Positions 1 to 7,399 of a stretch of 25,611 nucleotides of DNA are shown in pieces. Positions within the stretch are counted from its first letter, which is position 1. Each line of letters starts with the position of its first letter. The notes below the pieces were generated by a model. The model saw nothing but the letters and a program-made list of their open reading frames with translations. It did not search any database and was not told where the DNA came from. Source of the stretch: Gammaproteobacteria bacterium. Lineage in GTDB: Bacteria; Pseudomonadota; Gammaproteobacteria; SZUA-229. The stretch spans positions 1 through 25,611 of the forward strand of contig DRLE01000190.1 of the NCBI GenBank assembly GCA_011051475.1. The letters are read 5' to 3'. Both the position numbers and the translations under genes were made by a program.

Positions 1-265
1 CGAACAGGTGGAAATCCAGGCTAAATACGCCGGCTACCTCAAGCGCCAGCACGAGGAGATAGAAAAGGCCCGCCGCCACGAACAGACCCGCATTCCCAAT
101 ATTATCGATTATCAGAAAGTGCGCGGCCTGTCGGCGGAGGTCTGCCAGAAACTCAGCGAACAGCGCCCTGAAACCATCGGTCAGGCCGGACGCATACCGG
201 GCGTCACACCGGCGGCCATATCATTGCTGATGGTGCATCTGAAGAAAACGCACGGTCAGGCATAA
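1..265 (+). CDS. mnmG: tRNA uridine-5-carboxymethylaminomethyl modification enzyme MnmG, C-terminal part
   Basis: This is the last 87 or so codons of MnmG (GidA), read in frame from base 2 to the TAA at 263-265; the start lies outside the window. MnmG is an FAD-dependent enzyme that works with MnmE to place the carboxymethylaminomethyl group on the wobble uridine of certain tRNAs. The visible part matches the conserved C-terminal helical domain that binds MnmE: a Y-x-G-Y-x-x-x-Q segment, then I-P-x-x-x-D-Y, G-L-S-x-E-V, and the near-invariant R-I-x-G-V-T-P-A-A-I-S. The neighbouring rsmG is its usual partner downstream, but here a minus-strand gene sits between them. The identification rests on this characteristic tail and on gene order. 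Confidence 0.95.
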   Translation, partial: EQVEIQAKYAGYLKRQHEEIEKARRHEQTRIPNIIDYQKVRGLSAEVCQKLSEQRPETIGQAGRIPGVTPAAISLLMVHLKKTHGQA

Positions 266-365
266 AATCAAACAGGCTGCCCTGGAACCCTGTTCAGGGA
301 CAGATTCCGGGGCGCCTGAAAGCGAAAAGTATTTCCGTTGCGCATCAGGCCTGAACCGATAGGCG

Positions 366-1800
366 CTAATAAAGATAAACCGCACCGGCATTCGCGGCGT
401 TTTCATTGGGCGTACTGCCAATACCGGTTGAGTCGCCGTCCTCCTGCGGGGAGCCCACGGCCAGCGTTTTACCATCCCCGCTGAGACTGACCGAGGTGCC
501 AAACAGGTCGCCGGCATCGGTATTGCCGGCCTTGATATAGGCCTGTTGTGACCACAGCGCATCATTGCGGATAAAGACATAGGCCGCTCCCGCCCAGTTG
601 GCGGCCGTATCCGCGTTGTTGTTCAGGCCGGAGGTACTGCTGTCTTCAAGATAGGCGCCCACGGCCAGGCGGTTGCCCGGGTCATCCAGACTGAGTGAGC
701 GGCCAAATTGCGCGTCCGGGCCGGTATTGCTGGCCTTGATATAGGCCTGCTGCGACCAGTTGCCATTGGCGCGGGTGAAGACATAGGCGGCGCCGGAATT
801 GTCTGCATTGCCGTCGATATTCGGCGAACTGTTGACGCCGGTGGTATTGCTGTCATCTCGATAGGCGCCGGCGGCCAGGGTGCTGCCATCCTTGTTCAGA
901 CTGAGCGAACGGCCAAACCAGTCACCGGGTCGAAGGTTGCTGCCCTTGATATAGGCCTGCGGAGCCCAGCTGAGGTTATTGCGCACAAAGACATAAACAG
1001 CGCCGTATTCGTCATAGCCGCTATTATCAGCGGAAGGAACATTGATCTGCTGGCTCGGGCTGTCTTCTAGGGCTGCGCCCACGGCAAGTGTGTCGCCATT
1101 GCCGCTGAGCGACAGGTAAATGCCAAACCAGTCATTACTGTCGGTATTGCTGGCCTTGATATAGGCCTGCTGCGCCCATGTCCCGTTACTGCGGGTGAAT
1201 ACATAAACGGCGCCGGAATCGTCCGCATTGCCGTCATCATTGGGGACGCTGTTAACCCCCGTGGTATTGCTGTCTTCTCTGTATGCGCCAACAGCCAGGG
1301 TATCGCCATTATCACTCAGGCTCAGGGCATAGCCGAATATGTCGAACGCGTCGGTACTGCTGGCCTTGATATAGGCCTGCTGTGACCAGGCATTGTTGTC
1401 TCGGACAAAGACAAAGACCGCGCCGGAGTCATTCGCCGTGTTGTCATAAACCGGGGCGGTGTTGATCCCGGAGGTGGCGCTGTCTTCATAGATTGCACCC
1501 ACAGCAAGGGTATTGCCTTCGGCGTCCAGGGCCAGAGACCAGCCGAAACTATCTCCGGCTCTCGGATTGTCGGCCTTGATATAGGCCTGTTGGCTCCAGC
1601 CGTTTTCGTCCCTGGTAAAGACATAAACCGCGCCCGAGTCATCCGCGGCGCCGTTGTCATTGGGCGCGGCATCGATGCCGGGGTTGCTGCTGTCTTCATA
1701 AGGGGCGCCCACCGCCAGGGTGCCGCCATCATCGGACAGGGCGACGGCAAAGCCAAACTGGTCAGATACACCGGTATTGCCGGCCTTGAAATAGCCGATG
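366..1800. repeat. seven tandem ~210-bp repeats inside the FG-GAP lipoprotein gene
   Basis: The same core (TTGATATAGGCCTG, with small changes) recurs near 532, 736, 946, 1156, 1366, 1576 and 1786. The spacing is therefore 204, 210, 210, 210, 210 and 210 bases. Each unit codes for one FG-GAP blade of about 70 residues. The high DNA similarity between units suggests duplication by unequal recombination, so copy number may vary between strains and short-read assemblies may collapse here. Confidence 0.85.
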
Positions 1801-2180
1801 GCTTCGCCCAGTGTTCCGCTGACGCTTACGGTATTACTGTCCGTGCAGCCCCCCGCATTACAGCTTTGCAGAATATAGCGCGCATTCAGGCGGGCATACA
1901 GCGGTACCGTGTGGTCATATTGCTGTACGCCGGCATCGATATCGTTGCCCACCTGGCTGAATCCGGAAACACCGTCCGGGTCTTCCAGCAGCCTGTAGGT
2001 GGTGGCGCCATCGACATCGTTCCAGCTGAAGCGAAACAGTTTGGTCTGGGCAAGCGATAGTGTGGGCTCTGCCGCAGTGGCGGGCGCGGAAACGCTACCG
2101 CCCCCTCCACCGCCGCAGCCGGACAGCAAGACCACGAAAAAAACGGACAGGTAAAATGTGTGTTTGGTCGGAAGTTCCAT
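366..2180 (-). CDS. FG-GAP repeat (integrin-like beta-propeller) lipoprotein
   Basis: A 604-residue surface or periplasmic lipoprotein. The N-terminus has a hydrophobic segment ending in the lipobox L-S-G-C (Cys22), followed by a run of glycines as a flexible linker. Residues about 35-120 look like a fibronectin-III-type domain (W-N-D-V-D-G-A-T-T-Y-R). The rest is seven repeats of about 70 residues, each with F-G-x-S-L-S-L, G-x-T-L-A-V-G-A, E-D-S, an Asp/Asn-rich loop and S-G-A-V-Y-V-F. FG-GAP repeats of this kind form beta-propellers in integrin alpha chains and bind calcium in their Asp-rich loops; seven would close a complete propeller. The start is well supported by AGGAGG five bases before the ATG. 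Its binding partner is unknown; adhesion or surface binding is inference. It lies on the opposite strand between mnmG and rsmG, which are normally adjacent. Confidence 0.85.
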   Translation of the reverse strand: MELPTKHTFYLSVFFVVLLSGCGGGGGGSVSAPATAAEPTLSLAQTKLFRFSWNDVDGATTYRLLEDPDGVSGFSQVGNDIDAGVQQYDHTVPLYARLNARYILQSCNAGGCTDSNTVSVSGTLGEAIGYFKAGNTGVSDQFGFAVALSDDGGTLAVGAPYEDSSNPGIDAAPNDNGAADDSGAVYVFTRDENGWSQQAYIKADNPRAGDSFGWSLALDAEGNTLAVGAIYEDSATSGINTAPVYDNTANDSGAVFVFVRDNNAWSQQAYIKASSTDAFDIFGYALSLSDNGDTLAVGAYREDSNTTGVNSVPNDDGNADDSGAVYVFTRSNGTWAQQAYIKASNTDSNDWFGIYLSLSGNGDTLAVGAALEDSPSQQINVPSADNSGYDEYGAVYVFVRNNLSWAPQAYIKGSNLRPGDWFGRSLSLNKDGSTLAAGAYRDDSNTTGVNSSPNIDGNADNSGAAYVFTRANGNWSQQAYIKASNTGPDAQFGRSLSLDDPGNRLAVGAYLEDSSTSGLNNNADTAANWAGAAYVFIRNDALWSQQAYIKAGNTDAGDLFGTSVSLSGDGKTLAVGSPQEDGDSTGIGSTPNENAANAGAVYLY

Positions 2181-2356
2181 ATTTTCCTCCTGTAATGTGA
2201 TTTGGTCGGGATAGTGTCGCTATAGAAAATATAATACGGATTCAGAATCAAAAAAGTGAGAAATTTGTCACAAGACGGGTTGTTTAGGTGGCCGGGCCTG
2301 CTTATTGCCGTGTATCGGCAAACTATTCAAGCGCGCCATGAGGTAGAATTGCCTTT

Positions 2357-3016
2357 TTGTCTCACGGGTCGTCTGTGAAAGAACCGCTACGCAAACAACT
2401 GAATGCCGGTCTGAAGGAAATGGGCCTTTATTATCCGGTCGAGGTGCAGCAGAAACTGGTGCATTACATCCAGTTAATTGCGCGCTGGAACAGGACCTTT
2501 AACCTGACGGCGATTCGTGATGTTACCGAAATGGTCAGCAAGCATTTGCTGGACAGCCTTGCCGTGCAGCCCTATCTGGAAGGTTCATTAATACTGGACG
2601 TGGGCAGTGGCGCGGGCCTGCCGGGTATTCCTTTTGCCATTACCTGTCCGGAAAAGCACTTTGTTCTGCTCGACAGCAATGGCAAGAAAACCCGGTTTCT
2701 CACCCAGGCGAAAATCGATCTCAAGCTGGATAATATTGACGTGGTACACTCACGCGTCGAGGATTACCAGCCTGTGGCTGAAACCGGAGATAGGATATAC
2801 TTCGACGTGATTACCGCCAGGGCCTACGCAACAACCGATCAGATATTGCAAAGCACGGCGCATTTGCAGGATAAAAACACCGTTATCCTGGTCATGCAGG
2901 GTAAGCTGGATCAGTCGTTTGACCGTACCCATTACCGCCTGGTGGAATCACACCCGCTGCAGGTGGCCGGACTGGGCGCCGACCGGCATTTGCTGGAAAT
3001 AAAGAAAGCCGATTAG
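2357..3016 (+). CDS. rsmG: 16S rRNA (guanine527-N7)-methyltransferase RsmG
   Basis: RsmG (GidB) uses S-adenosylmethionine to methylate N7 of G527 in 16S rRNA; loss gives low-level streptomycin resistance in other bacteria. The conserved W-N-x-x-x-N-L-T-A-I-R-D segment (about 44-55), the H-x-L-D-S stretch and the SAM-binding loop L-D-V-G-S-G-A-G-L-P-G-I-P (about 80-92) are all present, as is the late motif G-x-x-R-H-L. At 219 residues it is slightly longer than the E. coli protein (207). The start is uncertain: TTG at 2357 has GAGG at 2340-2343 but with a long 13-base gap, while GTG at 2375 would give 213 residues, closer to the family N-terminus, without a clear ribosome site. It is followed 16 bases later by parA, the usual order near the origin. 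Confidence 0.95.
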   Translation: MSHGSSVKEPLRKQLNAGLKEMGLYYPVEVQQKLVHYIQLIARWNRTFNLTAIRDVTEMVSKHLLDSLAVQPYLEGSLILDVGSGAGLPGIPFAITCPEKHFVLLDSNGKKTRFLTQAKIDLKLDNIDVVHSRVEDYQPVAETGDRIYFDVITARAYATTDQILQSTAHLQDKNTVILVMQGKLDQSFDRTHYRLVESHPLQVAGLGADRHLLEIKKAD

Positions 3017-3032
3017 TTACACATTAATATAT

Positions 3033-3821
3033 ATGTCAAAAATTTTAGCACTGGCCAACCAGAAGGGCGGCGTGGGAAAGACGACCACCAGCGTCAACCT
3101 GGCCGCTTCGCTGGCCGCCACCAAACGCAGGGTACTGCTGATCGATCTCGATCCGCAGGGCAATGCCACCATGGGCGTTGGGGTGGATAAAAATGCCCTT
3201 GAGCAGACCTTCTGCGACAGCCTGCTCGATGGCCTGGATGCGCACGAAGTCGTGCACCATATTGAAAACGTGGGTATCGATCTGCTGCCGGCCAATGCCG
3301 ATATGACCGCCGCCGAAGTCGAGCTGATGCGCGCGGAAAATGCCGAGCAGCGCCTGAAGACAGCCATTGCGCCGATCAAGGATGAATATGACTATGTGCT
3401 GATTGACTGCCCGCCGGCCCTGAATATGCTGACGCTGAATGCCCTGGTCGCTTCCGACGGAGTGATTATTCCCATGCAGTGTGAGTACTATGCGCTGGAA
3501 GGGCTGACGGCCCTGATGGATACCATTAATCAGGTGCGCGCCAGTGTTAATCCGAATCTGCAGATCGAAGGTCTGCTGCGCACCATGTACGACCCGCGCA
3601 ATACCCTGTCACGGGATGTGTCCTCGCAGCTGATCCAGCATTTTGGTGACCGGGTCTATCGCACCGTGGTGCCGCGCAATGTGCGCCTGGCCGAGGCCCC
3701 CAGCCATGGCCTGCCGGCCATGCTTTATGACAGGACCTCACGCGGCTCGCTGGCCTATCTGGCGCTGGCCGGTGAAATGCTGCGGCGGGAAACGCGAGAA
3801 CGTGCCGCGGCTAACGCATAA
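3033..3821 (+). CDS. parA: chromosome-partitioning ATPase ParA (Soj type)
   Basis: A 262-residue ParA/Soj ATPase that binds DNA non-specifically in its ATP form and moves ParB-parS complexes to segregate the origin region. The deviant Walker A box K-G-G-V-G-K-T is at residues 11-17, with the signature lysine at 11. The Walker A' region (L-L-I-D-L-D-P-Q-G-N-A-T) and Walker B region (Y-V-L-I-D-C-P-P) are also clear. There is no N-terminal helix-turn-helix extension, as expected for chromosomal rather than P1-type plasmid ParA. The start ATG at 3033 has no recognisable Shine-Dalgarno sequence in its AT-rich leader, so translation may be leaderless-like or coupled to rsmG. It is followed 27 bases later by parB. 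Confidence 0.95.
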   Translation: MSKILALANQKGGVGKTTTSVNLAASLAATKRRVLLIDLDPQGNATMGVGVDKNALEQTFCDSLLDGLDAHEVVHHIENVGIDLLPANADMTAAEVELMRAENAEQRLKTAIAPIKDEYDYVLIDCPPALNMLTLNALVASDGVIIPMQCEYYALEGLTALMDTINQVRASVNPNLQIEGLLRTMYDPRNTLSRDVSSQLIQHFGDRVYRTVVPRNVRLAEAPSHGLPAMLYDRTSRGSLAYLALAGEMLRRETRERAAANA

Positions 3822-3848
3822 TTGATAACCGGATACGGGTACTAAAGA

Positions 3849-4718
3849 ATGGCAGCAAAGAAAAAAGGCCTGGGCAGGGGACTGACCGCATTACTGGGTA
3901 ACAGTGATGTGGAAACCATGATCGAAGCAGGAGATGATGATGAACTGCGTAATATCGATGTCGATCTGATCGAGCGAGGCCCCTGGCAACCGCGCGTGCA
4001 TTTCGAGGAAGAGGCGCTGCAGGAACTGGCCGATTCCATTGCCCAGCAGGGCGTGGTGCAGCCGATTGTGGTGCGCCGGCGCGAGGATGGCCGTTATGAG
4101 ATTGTTGCCGGCGAACGTCGCTGGCGCGCGGCGCAGAAGGCCGGCCTTTCCCAGGTGCCGGCGGTGGTCAAGCGTTTTGATGACAGGACCGCAGCAGCGG
4201 TTTCCCTGATCGAGAATATCCAGCGTGAAAACCTCAATCCGCTGGAAGAATCCACCGCCTTAAAGCGCCTGATCGAGGAATTCGATATGACCCATCAGCA
4301 GGTGGCCGACACCGTCGCCCGCTCCCGCGCCGCGGTCAGCAACCTGCTGCGTCTGCAGGATCTGAACAGCGATGTGAAGGAGCTGCTGGAAAAGCGTGAA
4401 ATCGATATGGGTCATGCCCGCGCCCTGCTGGCGATCGATGGTCCCGAGCAGAGCAACGTGGCCAGAACCGTGGCGAAAAAAGGCCTGTCGGTGCGTGAAA
4501 CCGAGGCCCTGATCCGCAAGTTGTCGCAGCCAGGGAAAAAAGCGGTGACCAGGAAAAAAGACCCGAATATAGCCAGTCTTGAGCAGCGTCTGACCGAACG
4601 GCTGGGCGCGCCGGTGAGCATTCGCCAGAAAGGCAGGGGCAAGGGGGCGCTGGAAATCTCCTATAGCAGCCTGGATGTGCTGGAAGGCATTCTGAAAAAA
4701 ATCGGGGTGGAGGATTAA
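3849..4718 (+). CDS. parB: chromosome-partitioning protein ParB (Spo0J type)
   Basis: A 289-residue ParB, the CTP-dependent clamp that loads at parS sites and acts with ParA. The basic N-terminal tail K-K-K-G-L-G-R-G-L (residues 4-12) is the usual ParA-stimulating region. The N-terminal domain carries W-Q-P-R (46-49), the V-V-Q-P-I-V-V-R box (69-76) and the CTP-binding G-E-R-R-W-R-A (88-94). E-N-I-Q-R-E-N-L-N-P-L-E-E (122-134) leads into the helix-turn-helix (about 147-168) that reads parS. A Lys/Arg-rich linker and a C-terminal dimerisation segment complete the usual layout and length. No parS palindrome (TGTTTCACGTGAAACA type) was noticed in the window, so the sites are probably elsewhere around the origin. 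Confidence 0.95.
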   Translation: MAAKKKGLGRGLTALLGNSDVETMIEAGDDDELRNIDVDLIERGPWQPRVHFEEEALQELADSIAQQGVVQPIVVRRREDGRYEIVAGERRWRAAQKAGLSQVPAVVKRFDDRTAAAVSLIENIQRENLNPLEESTALKRLIEEFDMTHQQVADTVARSRAAVSNLLRLQDLNSDVKELLEKREIDMGHARALLAIDGPEQSNVARTVAKKGLSVRETEALIRKLSQPGKKAVTRKKDPNIASLEQRLTERLGAPVSIRQKGRGKGALEISYSSLDVLEGILKKIGVED

Positions 4719-4746
4719 GGGGTCTGGTGGTGATGACAGGGTTATT

Positions 4747-4985
4747 TTTGAACCACAGAGGACACAGAGGTACACAGAGAAAAAATCTGTTTTTATTTGA
4801 AAAGTCAGGCGCGAACAATCAAGTGGCATCGACATCAAGCGTTTTCCACGATCTTGCAGCACAAAAGTAGATAACAACAATTCGTTCTGTCGTTTCTGGC
4901 CGTTGTTCGCGGAATTGTCCGCTCCTGCAGGACAACACAATAAAAGGCTTTTCTCTGTGGACCTCTGTGTCCTCTGTGGTTCAAA
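4747..4985. repeat. 239-bp palindromic interspersed element (CCACAGAGGACACAGAGG type)
   Basis: The left end 4747-4783 and the right end 4949-4985 are inverted copies matching at 36 of 37 positions; the only difference is A versus C in the TACACAGAG / TCCACAGAG part. The core of each arm is GAACCACAGAGGACACAGAG. The interior has no coding capacity but contains a small hairpin (GCGGA-ATTG-TCCGC). Short repeats with this CACAGAG core are common between genes in many environmental proteobacteria. I infer a non-autonomous mobile or formerly mobile element; no transposase is present and no clear target duplication can be assigned. Confidence 0.8.
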
Positions 4986-5063
4986 TAAAAACCACCGGCA
5001 TCATCTCACAGAAGTATATTAGCTTATCGCTATATAAAACCTCTTTATGGCTAGATTCAATCC

Positions 5064-5093
5064 TTGACCTATAACAGCAGTCTCTTATATAAT
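5064..5093 (+). promoter_or_regulatory. sigma-70 promoter of the atp operon with GC-rich discriminator
   Basis: A -35 box TTGACC (5064-5069) and a perfect -10 box TATAAT (5088-5093) are separated by 18 bases. The bases after the -10 box are TCGCGCGC, a GC-rich discriminator of the kind found at promoters inhibited by ppGpp and DksA. Transcription would start near 5100, just before atpI. Growth-rate control of the operon is inference from the discriminator. Confidence 0.75.
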
Positions 5094-5115
5094 TCGCGCG
5101 CATTCTACCCCTGCC

Positions 5116-5625
5116 ATGCAGCAGCACTGCTGTGGTTGGCTGAAAATGCAAAAAACTATGCAACACGATCAGCCAGACCCGGATTCGACGCAGCCTGATG
5201 AGCTGATACTGGCACAACGAAATCGGGAATCGCGGCAGCAGGCGTTCATCTTTATTATTGCGCAGCTGGCCAGCACGGTAGTGCTCTCGGCGCTCTGGCT
5301 TGTCAATGACCTGACACAGGCTTATTCATCTCTGGCCGGTGGCTTGATTGCAACCCTGGCCAATGCCTGGTTTGCCATAAAGGTTTTTCGGGAAAAGGTT
5401 AGCCGTCAGGCGGCTACGAATCCAGGAGCCCTGCTCACCACATTTTATGTGGGTGAGATTTACAAGTTTGTTCTGACCGGCGCAATGTTTATCATTGCGT
5501 TTGTTTTAATTAAGCCGGTTAGTGTTGTTGCATTACTGATAACCTATTTTTTGGTACACCTGACGCCGGCACTGGTTAATACCTTTGCGGGACTGAAGAC
5601 AGGTACGGCACGTAAAGAGAGTTGA
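5116..5625 (+). CDS. atpI: ATP synthase protein I (AtpI)
   Basis: AtpI is a small membrane protein that opens most atp operons and is thought to help assemble the c-ring. The predicted protein has a charged N-terminus and four hydrophobic segments, starting near F-I-F-I-I-A-Q-L and ending near A-L-L-I-T-Y-F-L-V-H-L, with the family-like A-G-G-L-I-A-T-L-A-N-A between the first pair. Identity rests mostly on position and membrane topology because AtpI diverges quickly. The start is uncertain: ATG at 5116 lies only about 16 bases from the expected transcript start and has no ribosome site; ATGs at 5146 and 5158 are alternatives. Its stop codon lies two bases before the atpB ATG. Confidence 0.85.
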   Translation: MQQHCCGWLKMQKTMQHDQPDPDSTQPDELILAQRNRESRQQAFIFIIAQLASTVVLSALWLVNDLTQAYSSLAGGLIATLANAWFAIKVFREKVSRQAATNPGALLTTFYVGEIYKFVLTGAMFIIAFVLIKPVSVVALLITYFLVHLTPALVNTFAGLKTGTARKES

Positions 5626-5627
5626 CT

Positions 5628-6530
5628 ATGGCTGAGCAGGCCCTGACAGCAAGCGGATATATCAAGCACCATCTGCAGAATCTTACCTTTGGCAAGATTC
5701 CCGAAGGTTATGAGCATGCCGGTTCCTGGGGTTTTGCGCATTCCGCACAGGAAGCCAAGGACATGGGCTTTATGGCCATCCACGTCGACACCATGTTCTG
5801 GTCCATTCTGCTGGGCGTGATTTTCCTTTTCATTTTCCGCAAGGCGGCAAAGTATGCCACCGAAGGCGTTCCCGGCGGTCTGCAGAACTTTGTCGAGTGG
5901 GTTGTCGAGTTTATCGACAGCAGTGTGCGCGGTTCTTTTACCGCGAAAAACCCCATCGTTGCGCCCATGGCGCTGACCCTGTTTATCTGGATTCTGCTGA
6001 TGAATCTGATGGACCTGGTGCCGGTAGACTGGTTGCCGCAGCTGGCGGGCCTTACCGGATCCGCCCTGTTTGGCGTTGATCCGCATCATGTCTATTTCCG
6101 TGTCGTGCCGACAACCGACCCCAATGCCACCTTTGGCATGTCGCTGGCGGTGTTCGCCCTGACCCTGTTTTATGGCATCAAGATCAAGGGCATCGGCGGT
6201 TTTATGGCCGAGCTCACCATGCAGCCGTTCGAGTCGAAGAGCATGGTTGGCAAAATCCTGTTTCTGCCGATCAATTTCTTCCTCGAATTTGTCGGCCTGA
6301 TTTCCAAGCCCATTTCGCTTTCACTGCGTCTGTTCGGCAATCTGTACGCCGGTGAAATGATCTTTATTCTGATCGCCCTGCTTTTCAGCAGCGGTATTGG
6401 CCTCGGCATATTTGCCGGTATGTTACAGTGGGCCTGGGCGGTATTCCATATTCTGATCGTTATGCTGCAGGCCTTTATCTTTATGACCCTGGCAGTGGTT
6501 TATATGGAAATGGCGCATCATGCTCACTAA
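5628..6530 (+). CDS. atpB: ATP synthase F0 subunit a
   Basis: Subunit a forms the proton half-channels against the c-ring. The protein has 300 residues and several membrane spans. The essential arginine is at residue 234 in S-L-S-L-R-L-F-G-N-L-Y-A-G-E, matching Arg210 of E. coli. The N-terminal region M-x-F-W-S-I-L-L-G and the middle N-L-M-D-L-V-P-V-D-W motif are also typical. It is about 30 residues longer than the E. coli subunit, mostly before and around the first spans. ATG at 5628 is preferred over the in-frame TTG at 5622 because it follows AGAGAG at a suitable distance and lies just after the atpI stop. Confidence 0.97.
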   Translation: MAEQALTASGYIKHHLQNLTFGKIPEGYEHAGSWGFAHSAQEAKDMGFMAIHVDTMFWSILLGVIFLFIFRKAAKYATEGVPGGLQNFVEWVVEFIDSSVRGSFTAKNPIVAPMALTLFIWILLMNLMDLVPVDWLPQLAGLTGSALFGVDPHHVYFRVVPTTDPNATFGMSLAVFALTLFYGIKIKGIGGFMAELTMQPFESKSMVGKILFLPINFFLEFVGLISKPISLSLRLFGNLYAGEMIFILIALLFSSGIGLGIFAGMLQWAWAVFHILIVMLQAFIFMTLAVVYMEMAHHAH

Positions 6531-6578
6531 GGCGTGAAAGCGATCGGTAGCAGTTTGCAAGACACAGATTAAGAAACA

Positions 6579-6619
6579 GATTTTTAACTTTTAACTTTTT
6601 TATATTTTAGGAGAATACA
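6579..6619 (+). promoter_or_regulatory. U-rich translation leader of atpE
   Basis: The 89-base atpB-atpE spacer ends in a long T-rich run (about 6579-6608), followed by AGGAG at 6609-6613 and the ATG at 6620. E. coli atpE has a similar U-rich enhancer before a strong ribosome site, used to make the c subunit in excess over the other subunits. The same role here is inferred from the resemblance and from the need for a multi-copy c-ring. Confidence 0.6.
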
Positions 6620-6850
6620 ATGGAAGCTTCATTGTTATATATCGCAGGTGCAATGCTTTTGGGTCTTGGTGCCCTCGGCGCTGCTGTTGGCATTGGCATC
6701 CTGGGTGCCCGTTTTCTTGAAGGCATTGCGCGTCAGCCAGAACTGCTGCCCATGCTGCGTACCCAGTTCTTCATCGTCATGGGCCTGGTCGACGCGGTTC
6801 CAATGATCGGTGTGGGTATCGCCTTCTACATCCTGTTTGCGGTTATTTAA
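6620..6850 (+). CDS. atpE: ATP synthase F0 subunit c
   Basis: Subunit c is the two-helix hairpin that oligomerises into the rotating ring. At 76 residues it has the expected length. Helix 1 carries the small-residue pattern G-A-A-V-G-I-G-I-L-G, the polar loop R-Q-P (38-40) contacts the F1 stalk, and helix 2 carries the proton-binding carboxylate Asp58 in M-G-L-V-D-A-V-P-M-I. The carboxylate is Asp, as in proton-driven enzymes such as that of E. coli, and the Gln/Ser/Thr sodium-ligand signature is not seen, so proton coupling is likely. The start is well supported by AGGAG with a six-base gap. Confidence 0.97.
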   Translation: MEASLLYIAGAMLLGLGALGAAVGIGILGARFLEGIARQPELLPMLRTQFFIVMGLVDAVPMIGVGIAFYILFAVI

Positions 6851-6914
6851 GAATCGCCGGTTTTGATTGATTAAAATCGTACAAGATACACGAAGATAGA
6901 AGCGGAGTTCATTC

Positions 6915-7385
6915 ATGAACATTAACCTTACCCTGATCGGGCAGTCGATTACATTCGGATTGTTCGTCTGGTTCTGCATGAAATATGTCTGGCCACCCAT
7001 TACAGGTGCGCTGGAAGCCCGTCGCAAGCAGATTGCCGACGGTCTGGCGGCAGCTGAACGCGGCCAGCATGAGCAGGAACTGGCTGAAAAGCGTGCGGCT
7101 GAGCATATCAAGGAAGCCAAGGGTCAGGCATCTGACATCGTTGCACAGGCACAGAAACGCGCCAGTGAAATTATCGAGGAAGCCAAAAACGACGCCAAAA
7201 CGGAAGCCGAGCGCATCGTCACCGGTGCCAATGCCGAGATCGAGCAGGAAGTTAATCGTGCTCGCGAGCAGTTACGTCAGGAAGTAGTAAGCCTGGCCAT
7301 AGCCGGCGCTGAAAAAGTACTGAAGCGTGAGGTTGATAAGGAAGCCCATGCCAGTGCCCTGAATGATCTGGCTACCCAGCTCTAG
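6915..7385 (+). CDS. atpF: ATP synthase F0 subunit b
   Basis: Subunit b forms the peripheral stalk dimer holding F1 against subunit a. The 156-residue length equals that of E. coli. One N-terminal membrane span (about residues 5-25, ending in K-Y-V-W-P-P) is followed by a long, charged, Ala/Glu/Lys-rich helix with the typical R-K-x-x-I-A-D-G-L stretch, ending in the region that binds the delta subunit. It is flanked by atpE and atpH at short spacings (64 and 14 bases), consistent with a single operon transcript. Confidence 0.96.
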   Translation: MNINLTLIGQSITFGLFVWFCMKYVWPPITGALEARRKQIADGLAAAERGQHEQELAEKRAAEHIKEAKGQASDIVAQAQKRASEIIEEAKNDAKTEAERIVTGANAEIEQEVNRAREQLRQEVVSLAIAGAEKVLKREVDKEAHASALNDLATQL

Positions 7386-7399
7386 GCACGGATGAAACA

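Larger units (their letters stand above)
4719..5115. other. 397-bp gap between parB and atpI
   Basis: No credible gene is seen here. From left to right it holds a 239-bp element with 37-bp inverted ends (4747-4985), an AT-rich stretch, and a strong sigma-70-like promoter (5064-5093) pointing at the ATP synthase operon. The gap separates the partitioning genes from the atp genes as transcription units. Confidence 0.8.

Noticed and set aside
266..365. Possible bidirectional terminator between mnmG and the FG-GAP gene (CCCTG...CAGGG and CCTGA...TCAGG pairs)
   Set aside because: Stems are short and no T-run follows on either strand.
423..2060. Several open frames in other phases across the FG-GAP gene
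   Set aside because: They repeat in step with the 210-bp units and only reflect the tandem repeat structure.
2181..5115. A parS site or DnaA-box cluster marking the origin
   Set aside because: Looked for because of the parAB context; no TGTTTCACGTGAAACA-like palindrome or TTATCCACA cluster was noticed by eye here or in the rest of the window.
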